NCBI GenBank assembly: GCA_963580285.1
Contig: OY757011.1
Location: forward strand, 161,931,908-161,995,907
DNA: 64,000 nt
Direction: 5' to 3'
Source: Lucinisca nassula
Lineage: Eukaryota > Mollusca > Bivalvia > Lucinida > Lucinidae
The position numbers and the translations under genes were made by a program. Under the pieces are notes generated by a model. It had not been told where the DNA came from and did no database searches. It saw only the letters and a list, made by a program, of their open reading frames with translations. Shown in pieces: positions 45,118-55,845 of this stretch (the first letter of the stretch is position 1; the number at the start of each line of letters is the position of its first letter).

Positions 45118-46400
45118 ATTATTGAATTTATTAAACTCGTTGAGGAAAAGAGTTAAAATACTCGGCATTTTATCCCTTTTCCTCAACTCGTTTAATAAAT
45201 TCAATAATACATGAGCACTCATGGAAGATCCTCTATGTCAACAATTTATTAAACGAGTTGAAGAAAAGGGATAAAAAGCTCGGCAAAGCCTCGCATTTTA
45301 TCCCTTTTCCTCAACTCGTTTAATAAATTCAATAATACAAGAACACTCATATAAGATCCTCTATGTCAACAATTGAAGGGGTTAGTGCAAGAAGTGGCCC
45401 AAGTCCATTTTTGGAAAAATCTGGGATATTATCATTTTCAGATACATCATATCAAGACCTACAATCTGATATATAGTTTGTTATACCTTTTTTCTTTACT
45501 GACATTAAAAATGACGGGTAATAAAATTTTTGGTAGGGTCCTTAGTCCAATGCCGTATTGTTGGTGCAAGAAGGGGTCTAAGTCCGTTTTACCACATAAA
45601 ACTTTTGAGTTTCTACTGTATGTATTGTCCATTTGTTTCAGATTTGTGTTGTAATAAACTAATAGAGAGTCGTGATACGATAAAATATACATGTTCAACT
45701 AAATGACATAGGTTTCTGCTTTTAATAGAGAAAACTATGTTGTATTTGTTTAGTGCAAGAAGGTGCCTAAGTCCAATAAATCCTGGACTTAGGCCCCTTC
45801 TTGCACTAAACCATTATTGTAACAAATGAATATCTGCGATATACTCAGAACTATTTATGCGGTTTTTTGCACCATTTCAGATGACACGATAACACATCAG
45901 AAGAATTTATTTAAATTCAAGTATGAAAAATATGAAAATTTTGCAAAATATTTTGTTTTTCGCGTTTTTCTCGAAATTATAAAAATGTGACTTAGTCCCC
46001 TTCTTGCACGAACCCCTTCAATTTATTAAACTCGTTGAGGAAAAGGGATAAAATACTCGGCAAAGCCTTGCATTTTATCCCTTTTCCTCAACTCGTTTAA
46101 TAAATTCAATAATACATGAACACTCATGTAAGATCCTCTATGTCAACAATTTATTAAACGAGTTGAAGAAAAGGGATAAAATGCTCGGCACAGCCTCGCA
46201 TTTATCCCTTTTCCTCAACTCGTTTAAAAATTCAATAATACATGAACACTCATGTAAGATCCTCTATATCAATAATTTATTAAACTCGTTCAGGAAAAGA
46301 GATAAAATGCTCGGCAAAGCCTCGCATTTATCCCTTTTCCTCAACTCGTTTAATAAATTCAATAATTCATGAACACTCATGTAAGATCCTCTATATTTTT
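45118..46400. repeat. Tandem array of hairpins, ~124 bp unit
   Basis: At least five units. Each folds: aatttattaaacgagttga, then a purine-rich arm, ggataaaatgc, a short loop, gcattttatcc, ttttcctcaactcg and tttaataaatt. Units are joined by acactcatgtaagatcctct. The array is split by the TIR element at 45375-46019. Confidence 0.9.
45375..46019. mobile_element. TIR element, 645 bp, AATT target duplication
   Basis: Ends gaaggggttagtgcaagaag and cttcttgcacgaaccccttc are inverted repeats of about 30 bp. AATT flanks it at 45371-45374 and 46020-46023. The motif tgcaagaaggggcctaagtc is present about five times: at both ends, near 45563, and as a tight inverted pair near 45752-45812. No transposase is encoded. 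Confidence 0.85.
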
Positions 46401-46497
46401 AATAGAGAAAGTAGACAGACGTTTTGCAGTAAGTGGAATTTGTTAATTTAATTGCAGCCGCTCATTAGAACCACTAATTAATGTGCCCAAACATTAA

Positions 46498-46740
46498 AAA
46501 AAACACGCCTTTTCAAATATATTGGTAAAATTTTACCAACAAAGAATGATTTTTCTTTTCAGATAAAAATCCTGATATATTTCATATTTCTGCTCAAATC
46601 ATAGATTGTGGGTATTAGTGTGTGTGTGTGTGTGGGGGGGGGGGTCGGTTCTGATGTCAGATGAGTACGCACAATCTATGTTTTTGAGGAGAAATAAGAA
46701 AAAATAATTAACACCTTTGTAAACACCATTTTCTCTAAGA
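46498..46740. mobile_element. M2 MITE with microsatellite in the core
   Basis: aaacacgccttttcaaat on the left and the core cacaatctatgtttttgagg. A GT/G run at 46617-46643 interrupts the palindrome. Confidence 0.65.
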
Positions 46741-46792
46741 CTGAGATAACACACCCATGATAAATTATGCAGTCTTTCATTACGCAAACACG

Positions 46793-47026
46793 CCTATACA
46801 CATACATTGCCACCTTTATCGCCGAAAAAATGAAAATTTTAAGATGAAAAATTGTGATATTTTTCTTAATTCTGCTCAAAATATAGATTGTGGGCACTCG
46901 TACCAACAATCTATATTTTAGAGCAGAAATAAGAAAAATCAGGTATACCCCCGGAAACCCCAGTTTTATTACATAAAAGTGGGGTTCAAGGGGGTCAAAA
47001 TTATATAGGCGTGTTTTCGTGATGTA
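46793..47026. mobile_element. M2 MITE, core deleted
   Basis: Ends cattacgcaaacacgcc and ggcgtgttttcgtgatg. The palindrome is reduced to gggcactcgtaccaacaat. Confidence 0.85.
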
Positions 47027-47059
47027 CATCTCCCAAACAATTATTTTTCTGATGGATAT

Positions 47060-47550
47060 TTTTGTGATAGTTTTCTTATTTGTACCTCAAACATAGGTTG
47101 TGGGTGCTCGTCAGTAGCCATGAGTACCCACTAATGTGTTTGCTTGTTTTTGTTTGATTTGAGTTTAAAATCCCCGTCAACACTGTATAGGTCATTTTGG
47201 AGACGTTGCTTCCAATTTTGTGGGACCTTTACCCGACATTGAGATGAAATGACATCTCAAGCCATGTCGCCAAATGAAACCAATAGGGTTTATAAGCATG
47301 GACGATCAGACTCACACCGCTTTTCCTGGGCAGGCTTAGATCCTCTAAGTGGTTTACCAGTACTCATGTGTGATTGGTTTCAGCTCTGCGTGGAAACATC
47401 ATGCAGCCCATCTATTTCTTCAAGCCCCGATGGGCAGGGGTCACCAACTAACAGGTACTCACAACCTATGTCTAGAAATAAAAATAAGAAAAATAATGAA
47501 AGTTTTTTCATTGAAAGTGGGCTTTATAGGTGTGTTCATCACAAGGAACC
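47060..47550. mobile_element. M2b-like MITE remnant, interrupted by R300
   Basis: cctcaaacataggttgtggg before the insertion and aggtactcacaacctatg after it read as one core. The right part continues to about 47550. Confidence 0.55.
47136..47440 (-). mobile_element. R300 retroposon
   Basis: Reverse copy from gtttttgtttgatttgagt to caagccccgatgggcag. Nearly complete. Confidence 0.9.
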
Positions 47551-48970
47551 TACATGCCAAACATGAAGGCAATATCTTAAATGGTTCAAAAGTTATGAGA
47601 AAGAAGGTCAAAGTCACAGGTCAAAATTTTTGTATGGGTGGAAAGTCCTTGCCACAAAGAACATACATGCCAAATATGAAGGAAGGCTCTACCTCAAATG
47701 GTTCAAAAGTTAAGATAAAGAAGGTCACATGTCAAGGTCACATGTCAAGGTCACAAGTCATTTTTGTATGAATAGGAAGCCCTTGTCATAAGGAATTTAC
47801 ATGACAAATATGAAGGCTCTATCTCAAATGCTTCAAAAATTATGACAAACAAGATGTGTTTGTGAAACGCAGGTGCCCCCGGACAGCGCATGTTAAATAT
47901 TAAAGCAGTATCACGTATGGCTAATGTTCAAGTCTTAAAAGAGTAGGTCAAGGTCACAAGGTCAAAAATTATGAAATCGTTGGAAAGGTCTTGTGACATA
48001 GAATGCACATGTGAAATATAAAAGCCCTATCACTTACCAATCGAAAGTTATGGCCAATGTTAAAGTTTTCAAAAAGTAGGTCAGGGTAAAGGTCACGAGG
48101 TCAAAAATTATAGTACCAATGAAAAGGTCTTGTGAAAAAGAATGCATATGTGAAATATGAAAGCCATATCACTTACCAATCGAAAGTTATGGCCAATGTT
48201 AAAGTTTTTAAAAAAGTAGGTCAAACGTCAGGTCAAGGTCACGAGGTCAAACATTATGGTACCACTAGAAAAGGTCTTGTGACAAGGAATGCACATGTGA
48301 AATATGAAAGCCCTATCACATACCAATCGAAAGTTATGGCCAATGTTAAAGTTTTTAAAAATTTTGAAAAAGTAAGAAAAAGGTCAAGGTCAAGGTCACG
48401 AGATAAAAAATTATGGTACCACTGGAACGGTCTTGTGATAAGGTATACACATGTGAAATATGAAAGCTTTATCTATTACCATTCAAACGTTATGCCCAAT
48501 GTTAATGTTTTTGTAGACAGACTAACGGACAGACAGACAGACCAAAAACTATATACCCCCCCCACCCGAATCTCGATTCCGGGGGCATAAAAAGGTCAAA
48601 GGTCAAGGTCATAAGACAAAAGTTTTGTATGGGTGGGAAAACCTTGTCACAAGGAACATACATGCCAAATATGAAGTCTATTTATCATATGGTTCAAAAG
48701 TTATAATCAAGTAGGTCACAGGTCAAGGTCACAGGTCAGTTTTTTTATATGAGTGGGAAGCCCTTGACACAAGGAACCTACATGCCAAATATAAAGGCTC
48801 TATCTCATATGGTTCAAAAGTTACGATAAAGTAGGTCACAGGTCAAGGTCACAGGTCAATTTGTTTTATGTAAGTGGGAAGCCCTTGTCACAAGCAACTT
48901 ACATGCCAAATATGAAGGCTCTATCTCAAACAGTTCAAAAGTTATGACAAAATAACCTACTGATCTACTT
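47520..48970 (-). repeat. Tandem repeat B, AGGTCA-rich, interrupted
   Basis: Units carry acatgccaaatatgaagg, tggttcaaaagttatga and aaggtcacaggtcaaggtca. The inner block 47848-48592 differs and is listed separately. Confidence 0.85.
47848..48592 (+). repeat. Inserted array C with mirrored ends
   Basis: About five ~145 bp units (cgaaagttatggccaatgtt, aggtcttgtgacaaggaatg) lie between caggtgcccccgga and attccgggggcata, which are inverted to each other. This looks like an element carrying its own tandem array, placed inside repeat B. Confidence 0.65.
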
Positions 48971-48993
48971 TTTGATTCGACATGACCCGAACA

Positions 48994-49120
48994 TTTTTTT
49001 TTTTTTTTTTTTTTTTTTTTGGTTTTACGGCCCTTTCAAGATTATTTCACTCATATCGAGCCGATCGTTAATCAGAGGTGGGCGAAAACCGGAGTACACG
49101 GAGAAAAACCACCTGACCCA
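48994..49120 (-). mobile_element. S1 SINE, 5'-truncated
   Basis: Poly(T) of 26, ttttacggccctttcaag, then ccgatcgttaatcagagg to aaaaaccacctgacc. The tRNA head is missing. Confidence 0.85.
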
Positions 49121-49370
49121 TATTCGAACTCAACTGAGATATTGTTTAGATGATCATTCTAAGCAAGTTTTATGATGACTGGACTAAAACTGTCGTATTA
49201 GAGTGTTCACAACGTTTTTCTATGATTTGACCTGCTGACCTACTTTTTGACCCGACATGACCCATATGCAAACTTGGCCCAGATATTGTCAAGATGATCT
49301 TTCTGAGCAAGTTTGATGATGATCGGACCAAAACTGGGGCCTCTAGTGTGTTCACAAGGTTTTTAGCTCA
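49121..49370 (-). repeat. Tandem repeat A, about 2 units
   Basis: tacttttgacccgacatg-type, ccagatattgtcaagatg and gatgatcggaccaaaactg are the reverse of 630-1812. Confidence 0.8.
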
Positions 49371-49830
49371 CCTGTCAAGTAGTGACAAGGTGAGCTTTTG
49401 TGATCACATTTTGTCCGCCGTCCGTCGTGCGTGCGTCCGTAAACAATTTCAAATAAGTATATCTCCAATACCCCATGGCCGATCTTGATCAAATTTCATG
49501 AGAAGCATCATAAGGTAGGGGGAAAGGCTGCATAAGGTTTTTGGGCTGATCAGATTGGAGTTCTGGTTGCCATGGAAACAAAAAGGTTCCAAAGACTTAT
49601 AATAGGGAAAACGACGTCTCCACTTTTTCTCGGCCATTTCTGATCCGATCTTCATCAAACTTGCAGATAACCAGGAGGGGCTTCCAGTCTACGTCGAGTT
49701 CGAATTTGGGCTGCACGGGACAAACAGGTTTGGAGTAACCTGCCCTTGAGCATAAATATAAGTGAAAAATGGTGTCTCCAGCTTTTCTCAGCCTTTTATG
49801 ATCTGATCTTTTTGTAAGCATTCATATGCG
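49371..49830. repeat. Dispersed repeat starting agctcacc
   Basis: agctcacctgtcaagtag / gacaaggtgagct is a short inverted repeat, followed by tccgccgtccgtcgtgcg. The rest repeats loosely at about 155 bp (ccgatcttgatcaaatt, ccgatcttcatcaaac). I recall similar repeats as common in bivalves. Confidence 0.65.
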
Positions 49831-49929
49831 CATGCGTGAAATATGGCGGCAGGAAAATTTTGCGCTCTCATAAAAATTGTGTTTGTAAACGTTTTCTGGG
49901 TTTAATAATTGCTGGAAATGGACAATGTT

Positions 49930-51090
49930 AGCTGGAATAAGTTAGTGTAAGCCCCGGGCTAGATGACGGGCGACAAAAAGAAGGAAGAAAAAAAGAAGGA
50001 AAAACGTAAAAAACACCAGAGTTCGTCGGAAGCAAACAATGATACACCGGACACAAAGCGGTTCTATATAGACATGAGCGGTGGTCAACAACCACAGGCA
50101 AGTGCAAACTTTATGTATACGGGATATGCACAACCAAATATGCCTTATGGCCAGCCGTTTTACGCGTCCCCACCCCCTCCCCGGTCGCCCCCTCATTGCC
50201 ACAGATGCAGCAGATACAGTCGTCACCGTCAGGCCCAGCGCCTCAGGTGCTGGGTATGTTGTCGGGAGGAGATTTGGTCACAAAATTATTCGAGCGATTG
50301 GATATGATGGATAAAAAGCTATGTGCTGTGGACAAAAAAGTGTCTCAGAAGTTATTCAGACTTCACTGACAAAAGTAACGGTACAAGTCAATTCTATGTC
50401 CACTAAGGTTGACAATATGGATACACAGTTGACTGACCTGAAAAATAGTCGTGAGTTTGATTCGAAAACATTAGAAGAAATGAAGAAAAAATAGAATGAT
50501 ATGGATAAATTGATCAAAATGATGCAAAAAAATGAGGCCGAGCAAAAAGAGAGGCTACTTGATTTACAGTGCAGGCAAATGCGTGATAATTTGATTTTTA
50601 TGGTATCATAGATGAACGTTATGAGGCCTGTGCTGAGAAACTGTATACACTATTTGACAAAGATTTGAAAGTTATGACTGCCAGAGAGATCAGACTTGAT
50701 AGAATACATAGACTAGGTAGATATAACCCTACTAAGACAAGGCCCATTGTTGCAAAATTTTCCTATTATCCTGAAAGAGAAACTGTTAGAAAAGCTGCCA
50801 AAAATCTTGAGGGGACAAATTACTCCATAAGTCAGCAGTTCCCAAAGGAAATAATGACAAGAAGAAAAAATCTCATCCCTACACTGAAAAGTCTGAAGGA
50901 TGAGGGTCACAGGGCATATATCTCAGTCGATAAACTGTATATGGACGGCCAGCTGTACATGGGAGAGCTTGTACAGCCACAGCAACATCGTAGCAGTGAA
51001 ATGTCAAACCGCGGTCGGGGGCGCGAGCAGGGTCTAGGCCATCGCAGCAGGGGCAGGGGTCGAGGCTGGGGCAACAGATATGAGGCCTAA
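49930..51090 (+). pseudogene. LINE ORF1, broken
   Basis: The frame from 49963 starts with a Lys/Glu-rich stretch and a Pro/Tyr/Gln-rich region. A frame change near 50180 is followed by a coiled-coil-like stretch in another frame. From 50665 to 51090 an RNA-binding-type domain reads IRLDRIHRLGRYN, RPIVAKFSYYPERETVRKAA and an RG-rich C-terminus (RGRGREQGLGHRSRGRGRG). This layout matches ORF1 of APE-type LINEs such as L1/Tx1-like ones. The clade is uncertain. It sits directly upstream of ORF2. Confidence 0.7.
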
Positions 51091-51274
51091 GGCAGCAGAA
51101 ACCGGGACACACAGAGTCGCAGCCCGGAAAATGATCGTTCTCAAAGTCGGGATAGTATCCGGGGTCAAGGTCACGGGTCAGTCGAATCAATGGAAACAAA
51201 CGTGCACCAGGGTGAAGGTCAGGGCGAAGGTCAAGGTCAGGGAGATGGTTCTGCTTAGGACAGTTATGAGGGTG

Positions 51275-52566
51275 AAATCCATATTCTAAGTTGGAACATT
51301 GAGGGTCTAACCGATTTAAAGAAAAATTGTGCTGATTTTTCAAATTTTATCACTCAGTATGATTTGATTTGTCTTTACGAAACTTGGACGAAAAAAAGTT
51401 CAAATGTCAGTTTAGATGGTTATAGCAAAATTATACATTCTTAAAGGCGTTTTCAAAATCGAAGAGCAAAACGCGCTAGCGGTGGAATAATCATTTACAT
51501 TAGAGATGAAATAAAAAATGGTGTGGAATTAGTAAAAAAATGATAATGACTCGATCGTATGGATTAAACTTGATAAGCAATATTTTTGTACCCAAAATGA
51601 CAGATATATTGTGGCAGTTTACATTCCTCCGGAAAATTCACCATTACACGATATCTACAACATAAATTTAATGATGCTTAATTATTGCAAAATATAGTTC
51701 AGGAAGATATTTCTGTAGACAGAATGGTCGACAATTTCTCAACTTTTATTACAGATAGGGCTAATATTTTTTTCAAGAAAACTACTTTGTTGAAAGCAGG
51801 TAATATTTTTACATGCTCCAATAATCGAGAAACGAAAACATGGTATGACCAAAACTGCTATACTAAGAAACAAAAATTACAAGAATGTATACGTAATTTT
51901 GATTTGAGTTAAACGGAAGAGAATCGAAAGAAAGTTTTTGACTGTAGAAAAGATTACAAATATTTTTGTAGAAAATGCAAACACAATTTTAATCGAGATA
52001 GATGTAACCAGATGAATGAAATGAGAAAGAAAAAACCGAAAGAATTTTGGAAAATTTTCAAACAGAAAAAATGTGGCGAAAGAACTAATTTAACAGAAAA
52101 TGATTTTCATGCATATTTTAAAAAATTATCGACAGAAATATCCGAAAATTCGTCTGAAGAAGTTAAGTATTTTTTGCAAAATTTTGAGATGCATGAGAAA
52201 ACCAGCACATTGCCGGTGCTAGATGAGCCAATTTCGCAGGAAGAAATATTGGATGCTATACGAAATCTTAAGAACAATAAATCAAGTGGTATCGACGACA
52301 TTTTAAATGAGTATTTTGAAAAAGCGACAGAAATTTTGATAGAACCTCTTCATATTTTGTTCAACAAAATTCTAAATAGCGGGTCATTCCCAGCTCAGTG
52401 GGCAACAGGTCTGATTGTTCCCATACATAAAAAAGGAAGTTACGACGATACAAACAACTATCGTGGAATAACATTGATAAGTTGTTTCGCAAAATTATTT
52501 ACCACTGTCTTAAATAATCGTTTGAAAAAGTGGGCAGATGAAAATGACGCCAGTACAGACGCGCAG
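51275..52566 (+). pseudogene. LINE ORF2, endonuclease and partial RT, 3'-truncated
   Basis: The endonuclease start is at about 51285 (LSWNIEGL, YDLICLYETW), interrupted by stops and an apparent deletion near 51540-51700. Then come a linker and RT blocks at 52012-52608: KNNKSSGIDDILNEYF, SGSFPAQWATGLIVPIHKK and NNYRGITLISCFAKLFT. The element stops at about 52563, before the catalytic FADD block, where LTR-element sequence begins. Losing the 3' end is unusual for a LINE and points to a later rearrangement. Confidence 0.75.
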
Positions 52567-52583
52567 TCCCATCCTCGTCGCCA
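52567..52583 (-). promoter_or_regulatory. Primer binding site, tRNA-Ser(GCU) type
   Basis: On the minus strand TGGCGACGAGGATGGGA matches the complement of the last 17 nt of tRNA-Ser(GCU) with CCA, as I recall that tRNA. It stands 2 nt from the LTR end, as usual in LTR elements. Confidence 0.65.
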
Positions 52584-52585
52584 TT

Positions 52586-52826
52586 TGTTGTGCAGTAAAC
52601 TCACCTGAACATCAGGTCACGTAAGCTGTGCTCTGTAAGGGTAGGTGTTGTCGCTTGTAGCTGTAGTCGTCTAATGCATTGTACACGTAGCAGATAGGCC
52701 CAAGAATCTCGTGGCAAGAGTTGGTCACATGTTCCGATGGGTTACGGACTATACCGACGTCTTGTTAGTGCCATATCCCTCCTTTTCCGGACTCTTAGGG
52801 TCGAAGGTGGATCTACCGGCACAACA
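52586..52826 (-). mobile_element. LTR, 241 bp
   Basis: It begins and ends with the 8 bp inverted repeat tgttgtgc / gcacaaca. On the minus strand it is preceded by GGGGGAGAG (polypurine tract) and followed by the primer site. Having both neighbours means it sits between two internal regions, as in a tandem or circle-derived junction. The left internal region is lost. Confidence 0.7.
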
Positions 52827-52835
52827 CTCTCCCCC
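52827..52835 (-). promoter_or_regulatory. Polypurine tract
   Basis: GGGGGAGAG on the minus strand directly before the LTR. It would prime second-strand synthesis. Confidence 0.6.
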
Positions 52836-54009
52836 TATTACAAAAGACTCTAACACGCATTTAAAATAAATGCTAGATTTCAAATGCTAGGCGACTTATT
52901 TAGTCTTAATAAAATGTTATTAACCTTAACTAATTAATATAACTTTAAAGAACCCCTACTTTAATCTTTATTAGTTGTAAGATTTAGAATTATAGTCAGA
53001 AATGGCCCTTACAGAGACAACTAATTATGTGATGAAGAAAGTTTTCAGTCAGCTTCTATGTGATCATATAGAGATGTGGAATACCTTAGGATTAACAAAT
53101 AGTCAGCTTCTGTGTGATCATATAGAGATGTGGAATACCTTAGGATCAACAGATAGTCAGACTAAATGAATAGCACGAAAACCACCACCAGAGAACATAA
53201 TACATGTAGCATTCAACGGAGAATATTCCCTTAACATTTACAACATCCTAATTAGTACGCACAAAATAAGATGCACCGCCACTGGACTTGGATTACCTCT
53301 GACCAACCACAACTTCCCGAAACAGGGTTTATTTTATGCATATATGCCAACCGAAGTCCATCACCGAAACTCAACATGTGGGGATCACTGATGAAACTCA
53401 GCTAACCGGAAGCAACCGGTCTGGACCAAGAGGAAATGTCCTAATAAGTTCCAGTTCTCTGGAACACTCCCAACTCCCAGAGAACGAACCTTTCCCAAAT
53501 GACATGAATATTTCTAAAGCTTATATTAATATATTGATAGCCCAGTGACAATCCATCTGTAATATTTTACTGCAGTACCTATACATATATATATATACAC
53601 AAAATTCTACACAGTCGAAAAGCTGTTCCTCAGACATAGGAACTTCCCTGAATCCTATGATACAAATTATGAATATAGCCACTTCATGCCATAGGCCATA
53701 TGAGAATTCAGCCCCACACTTACAAGCAAAATATAATACAATGTGTATTGCTGAAAAAATATATCAGTGTAAGACCTGAAGACTTGAGACCTTTGGACAG
53801 AAAAAATAAGCTGCAACCACTCGTGGCCTATACTAGAACAAAGTGTAGAAAACGACCAATAGTATAGTCAAGATATTGACTAAATATAAAACTTGAAAGA
53901 CTACTTTAAAGCTAGAAATAGCATTCTCTTAAGAGCCACTACCATGCACATGCTTTACACCATTTTGTTCATGTACGAATAAGATGAATGATATTTTTCC
54001 ACTTTTAAT
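52836..54009. other. AT-rich non-coding stretch with a tandem duplication
   Basis: A 54 bp unit (gtcagcttctatgtgatcat, gagatgtggaatacctta) is repeated at about 53048-53101 and 53102-53156. Otherwise nothing is recognised. It may be internal to the minus-strand LTR element. Confidence 0.6.
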
Positions 54010-54205
54010 ATTCATGTGAACCCGATTATTCATCAAAGGTTAGCGAACACTGGAGTACCTGAAGAAAAAACACTGGCCTTTCCAATGCAGAATCTGGCAT
54101 TCAGCACATGGCCCAGGCGAGGCCAGAATCCACAATGGGAATTGACCTATAAGGAAGAGTGTAGATTGCAACCAGATTGCAAACAGTGTAGATCCTGATC
54201 AGACT
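54010..54205 (-). mobile_element. S1 SINE remnant plus M1/M3 core fragment
   Basis: catcaaaggttagcgaacac, ctggagtacctgaagaaaa and gcccaggcgaggccagaa are decayed S1. gcaaacagtgtagatcctg at 54180 is the palindromic MITE core. Confidence 0.55.
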
Positions 54206-54720
54206 ACCCGTTTTGGGCCCCCGGCACCAAATTGGTCAGACAATTATAAAGATAACAAAAATGACATTGCTCCCCTATGTTACAAACATTATATATATAG
54301 CATGCGCATTTCATAGTGAATCCTAAAACATGCTCATACAAGGAGGGTGCAGCTCCAAACCACTACAGTGACAATTTACAAGTATCACTTACTGTTATTT
54401 AGATTTCAGAACTGCAACAGAAATAAAGGAAGGAGTTAGCTTAGCAAACAGTTATATAATCCATGCCAGGGTAGCGAGTCTTAACGAGCTAGCTTACCCT
54501 TAACATACCTCATTTTCCTTTCAAGTAACAAGCCACACTTACAATATTTTAGATGTTTTTAGAGTCAATGCAAATTAACGCGATGTGTATTCAATGTAAA
54601 ATGAAGACTGACTGAATCTGAATCCCAAAAATAAACAATCAAACATGTCAAGTCTTCCGCGAACTGGCTGCATAAAACCAAATAGGGTTTAACAGTGGCT
54701 ATATCATGAATAGCGTGAAA

Positions 54721-55845
54721 TTACCAGGGCAAGTTGTACAACCTGGCTGCATTATTATTGCACTTCCACACTAACTCTGTAACAGTAATGTTCAATGATC
54801 TAGCAGCATCATTTGCTACTTTATGGACAGCCCAGGGGAATTTGCCTAAATATCCAGCGTCCGACTCAAGCAAAATACGCTTCGAGAAATCCTGTGTTCT
54901 CAGAGCAGACATAGTTACCGGGTCATCAACAGTCACAGGGGAAATACTAAAGTAACAGTTGGGTAAAGAAGTATACCACTGAATATACTCCTCCTTCCCA
55001 ACAAAACAATGGCGGTGAATTGGGTGTCGAAGCATGTCCATTTCTGTGAGGATCTTTAGAACCTCCTCAGCAGCTTCACCAGTACCACTATCTCGTATAT
55101 GCAATACCAGTACTTTATTCGTTTCTTTAGCAAGCTGAAAAGCCAGTCGAAGGAATCCACGCTGTCCCTGGACCTTTTGATCATAACAGTATTTCGGGTT
55201 ATGACAGCCATGTCTACACTGTGTGGTCAGGTCCAAGCCAACCTCGCCGACTCCAACGGCCTCTGGATGTGCATCCAACAAACTCTTCAGTCTGCCATAT
55301 AGCTGGTCAACTTGATTATTTGAGATCATGTGTGGGTGGACCCCTAAGGTTATTCTTAACCCCTGGTCATCCCCCACATGATCAGATAGAAGATGCCACT
55401 TTTTAGGGAACACATAGTTTGCCACAGCAAAAGGAATACGTATAGGGAGAGATTCCGAGTACTCCAGGTCTGACAATGAATGGTTTTGACGACCAAAGTA
55501 GCTATCCAGGTGAAAATGGGTATCAATGATGCCCCTCTTTACCACAGGATGCCCTAATTGCGGATCGGAACCATTAGCCAAAGAATACCTGGCGTAATTC
55601 TGAAGCCTAGCCATTGCCTGACAGTTGAGGTGGGAGGTGAGTCGAGACATTGTTTCAGGGTGTATCAGGCAAATGAGTCGTTTAGGGGGAATCACCATGT
55701 ACTCACCAGGTTGAAGTGGCTCCAACCCAGCTCTCTGGTCGTACTCTGAGGAAGAAATATTCTTCCTCCGAGAATTTAACGGTAGAGGGAGCCAGCCCCT
55801 GAATTGCAGCACAGCCCAGCAACTCAATGGGGGACCCCAGGCCAA
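54721..55845 (-). CDS. TatD-family metal-dependent hydrolase (nuclease-like), intact domain
   Basis: TatD proteins are TIM-barrel metal hydrolases, several with DNase activity. Numbered from the open frame start (TTG at 55845; first ATG is residue 50, at 55698): metal-site IIDTHFHLD with His110 and His112, GVHPH at 169-172, GEVGLD with Glu201, LVLHIRDS with His249, IHRHC with His279 and LLESDAGYLG with Asp329. All expected catalytic positions are present. A Cys-rich insert (C210, C214, C220) follows the Glu. The C-terminus NNNAARLYNLPW is family-like. No introns or stops break the domain, unlike every other frame nearby except the gag. It lies antisense to the gypsy element and in the same direction as the LTR at 52586. 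It could be a gene carried by an LTR element, a retrocopy, or the last exon of a host gene. Confidence 0.75.
   Translation of the reverse strand: MAWGPPLSCWAVLQFRGWLPLPLNSRRKNISSSEYDQRAGLEPLQPGEYMVIPPKRLICLIHPETMSRLTSHLNCQAMARLQNYARYSLANGSDPQLGHPVVKRGIIDTHFHLDSYFGRQNHSLSDLEYSESLPIRIPFAVANYVFPKKWHLLSDHVGDDQGLRITLGVHPHMISNNQVDQLYGRLKSLLDAHPEAVGVGEVGLDLTTQCRHGCHNPKYCYDQKVQGQRGFLRLAFQLAKETNKVLVLHIRDSGTGEAAEEVLKILTEMDMLRHPIHRHCFVGKEEYIQWYTSLPNCYFSISPVTVDDPVTMSALRTQDFSKRILLESDAGYLGKFPWAVHKVANDAARSLNITVTELVWKCNNNAARLYNLPW

Noticed and set aside
45118..46400. CRISPR-like array
   Set aside because: Regularly spaced repeats, but the units are whole hairpins with no unique spacers and the genome is eukaryotic.
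47249..48590. Frames of 105-152 codons
   Set aside because: They run through R300 and the AGGTCA-rich arrays; repeated unit peptides, no domain.
51080..51289. Val/Lys-rich frame after LINE ORF1
   Set aside because: Comes from aaggtcagg-type repeats between ORF1 and ORF2; no support.
50879..51343. 154-codon antisense frame over LINE ORF1
   Set aside because: Shadow of the sense ORF1, which has recognisable motifs.
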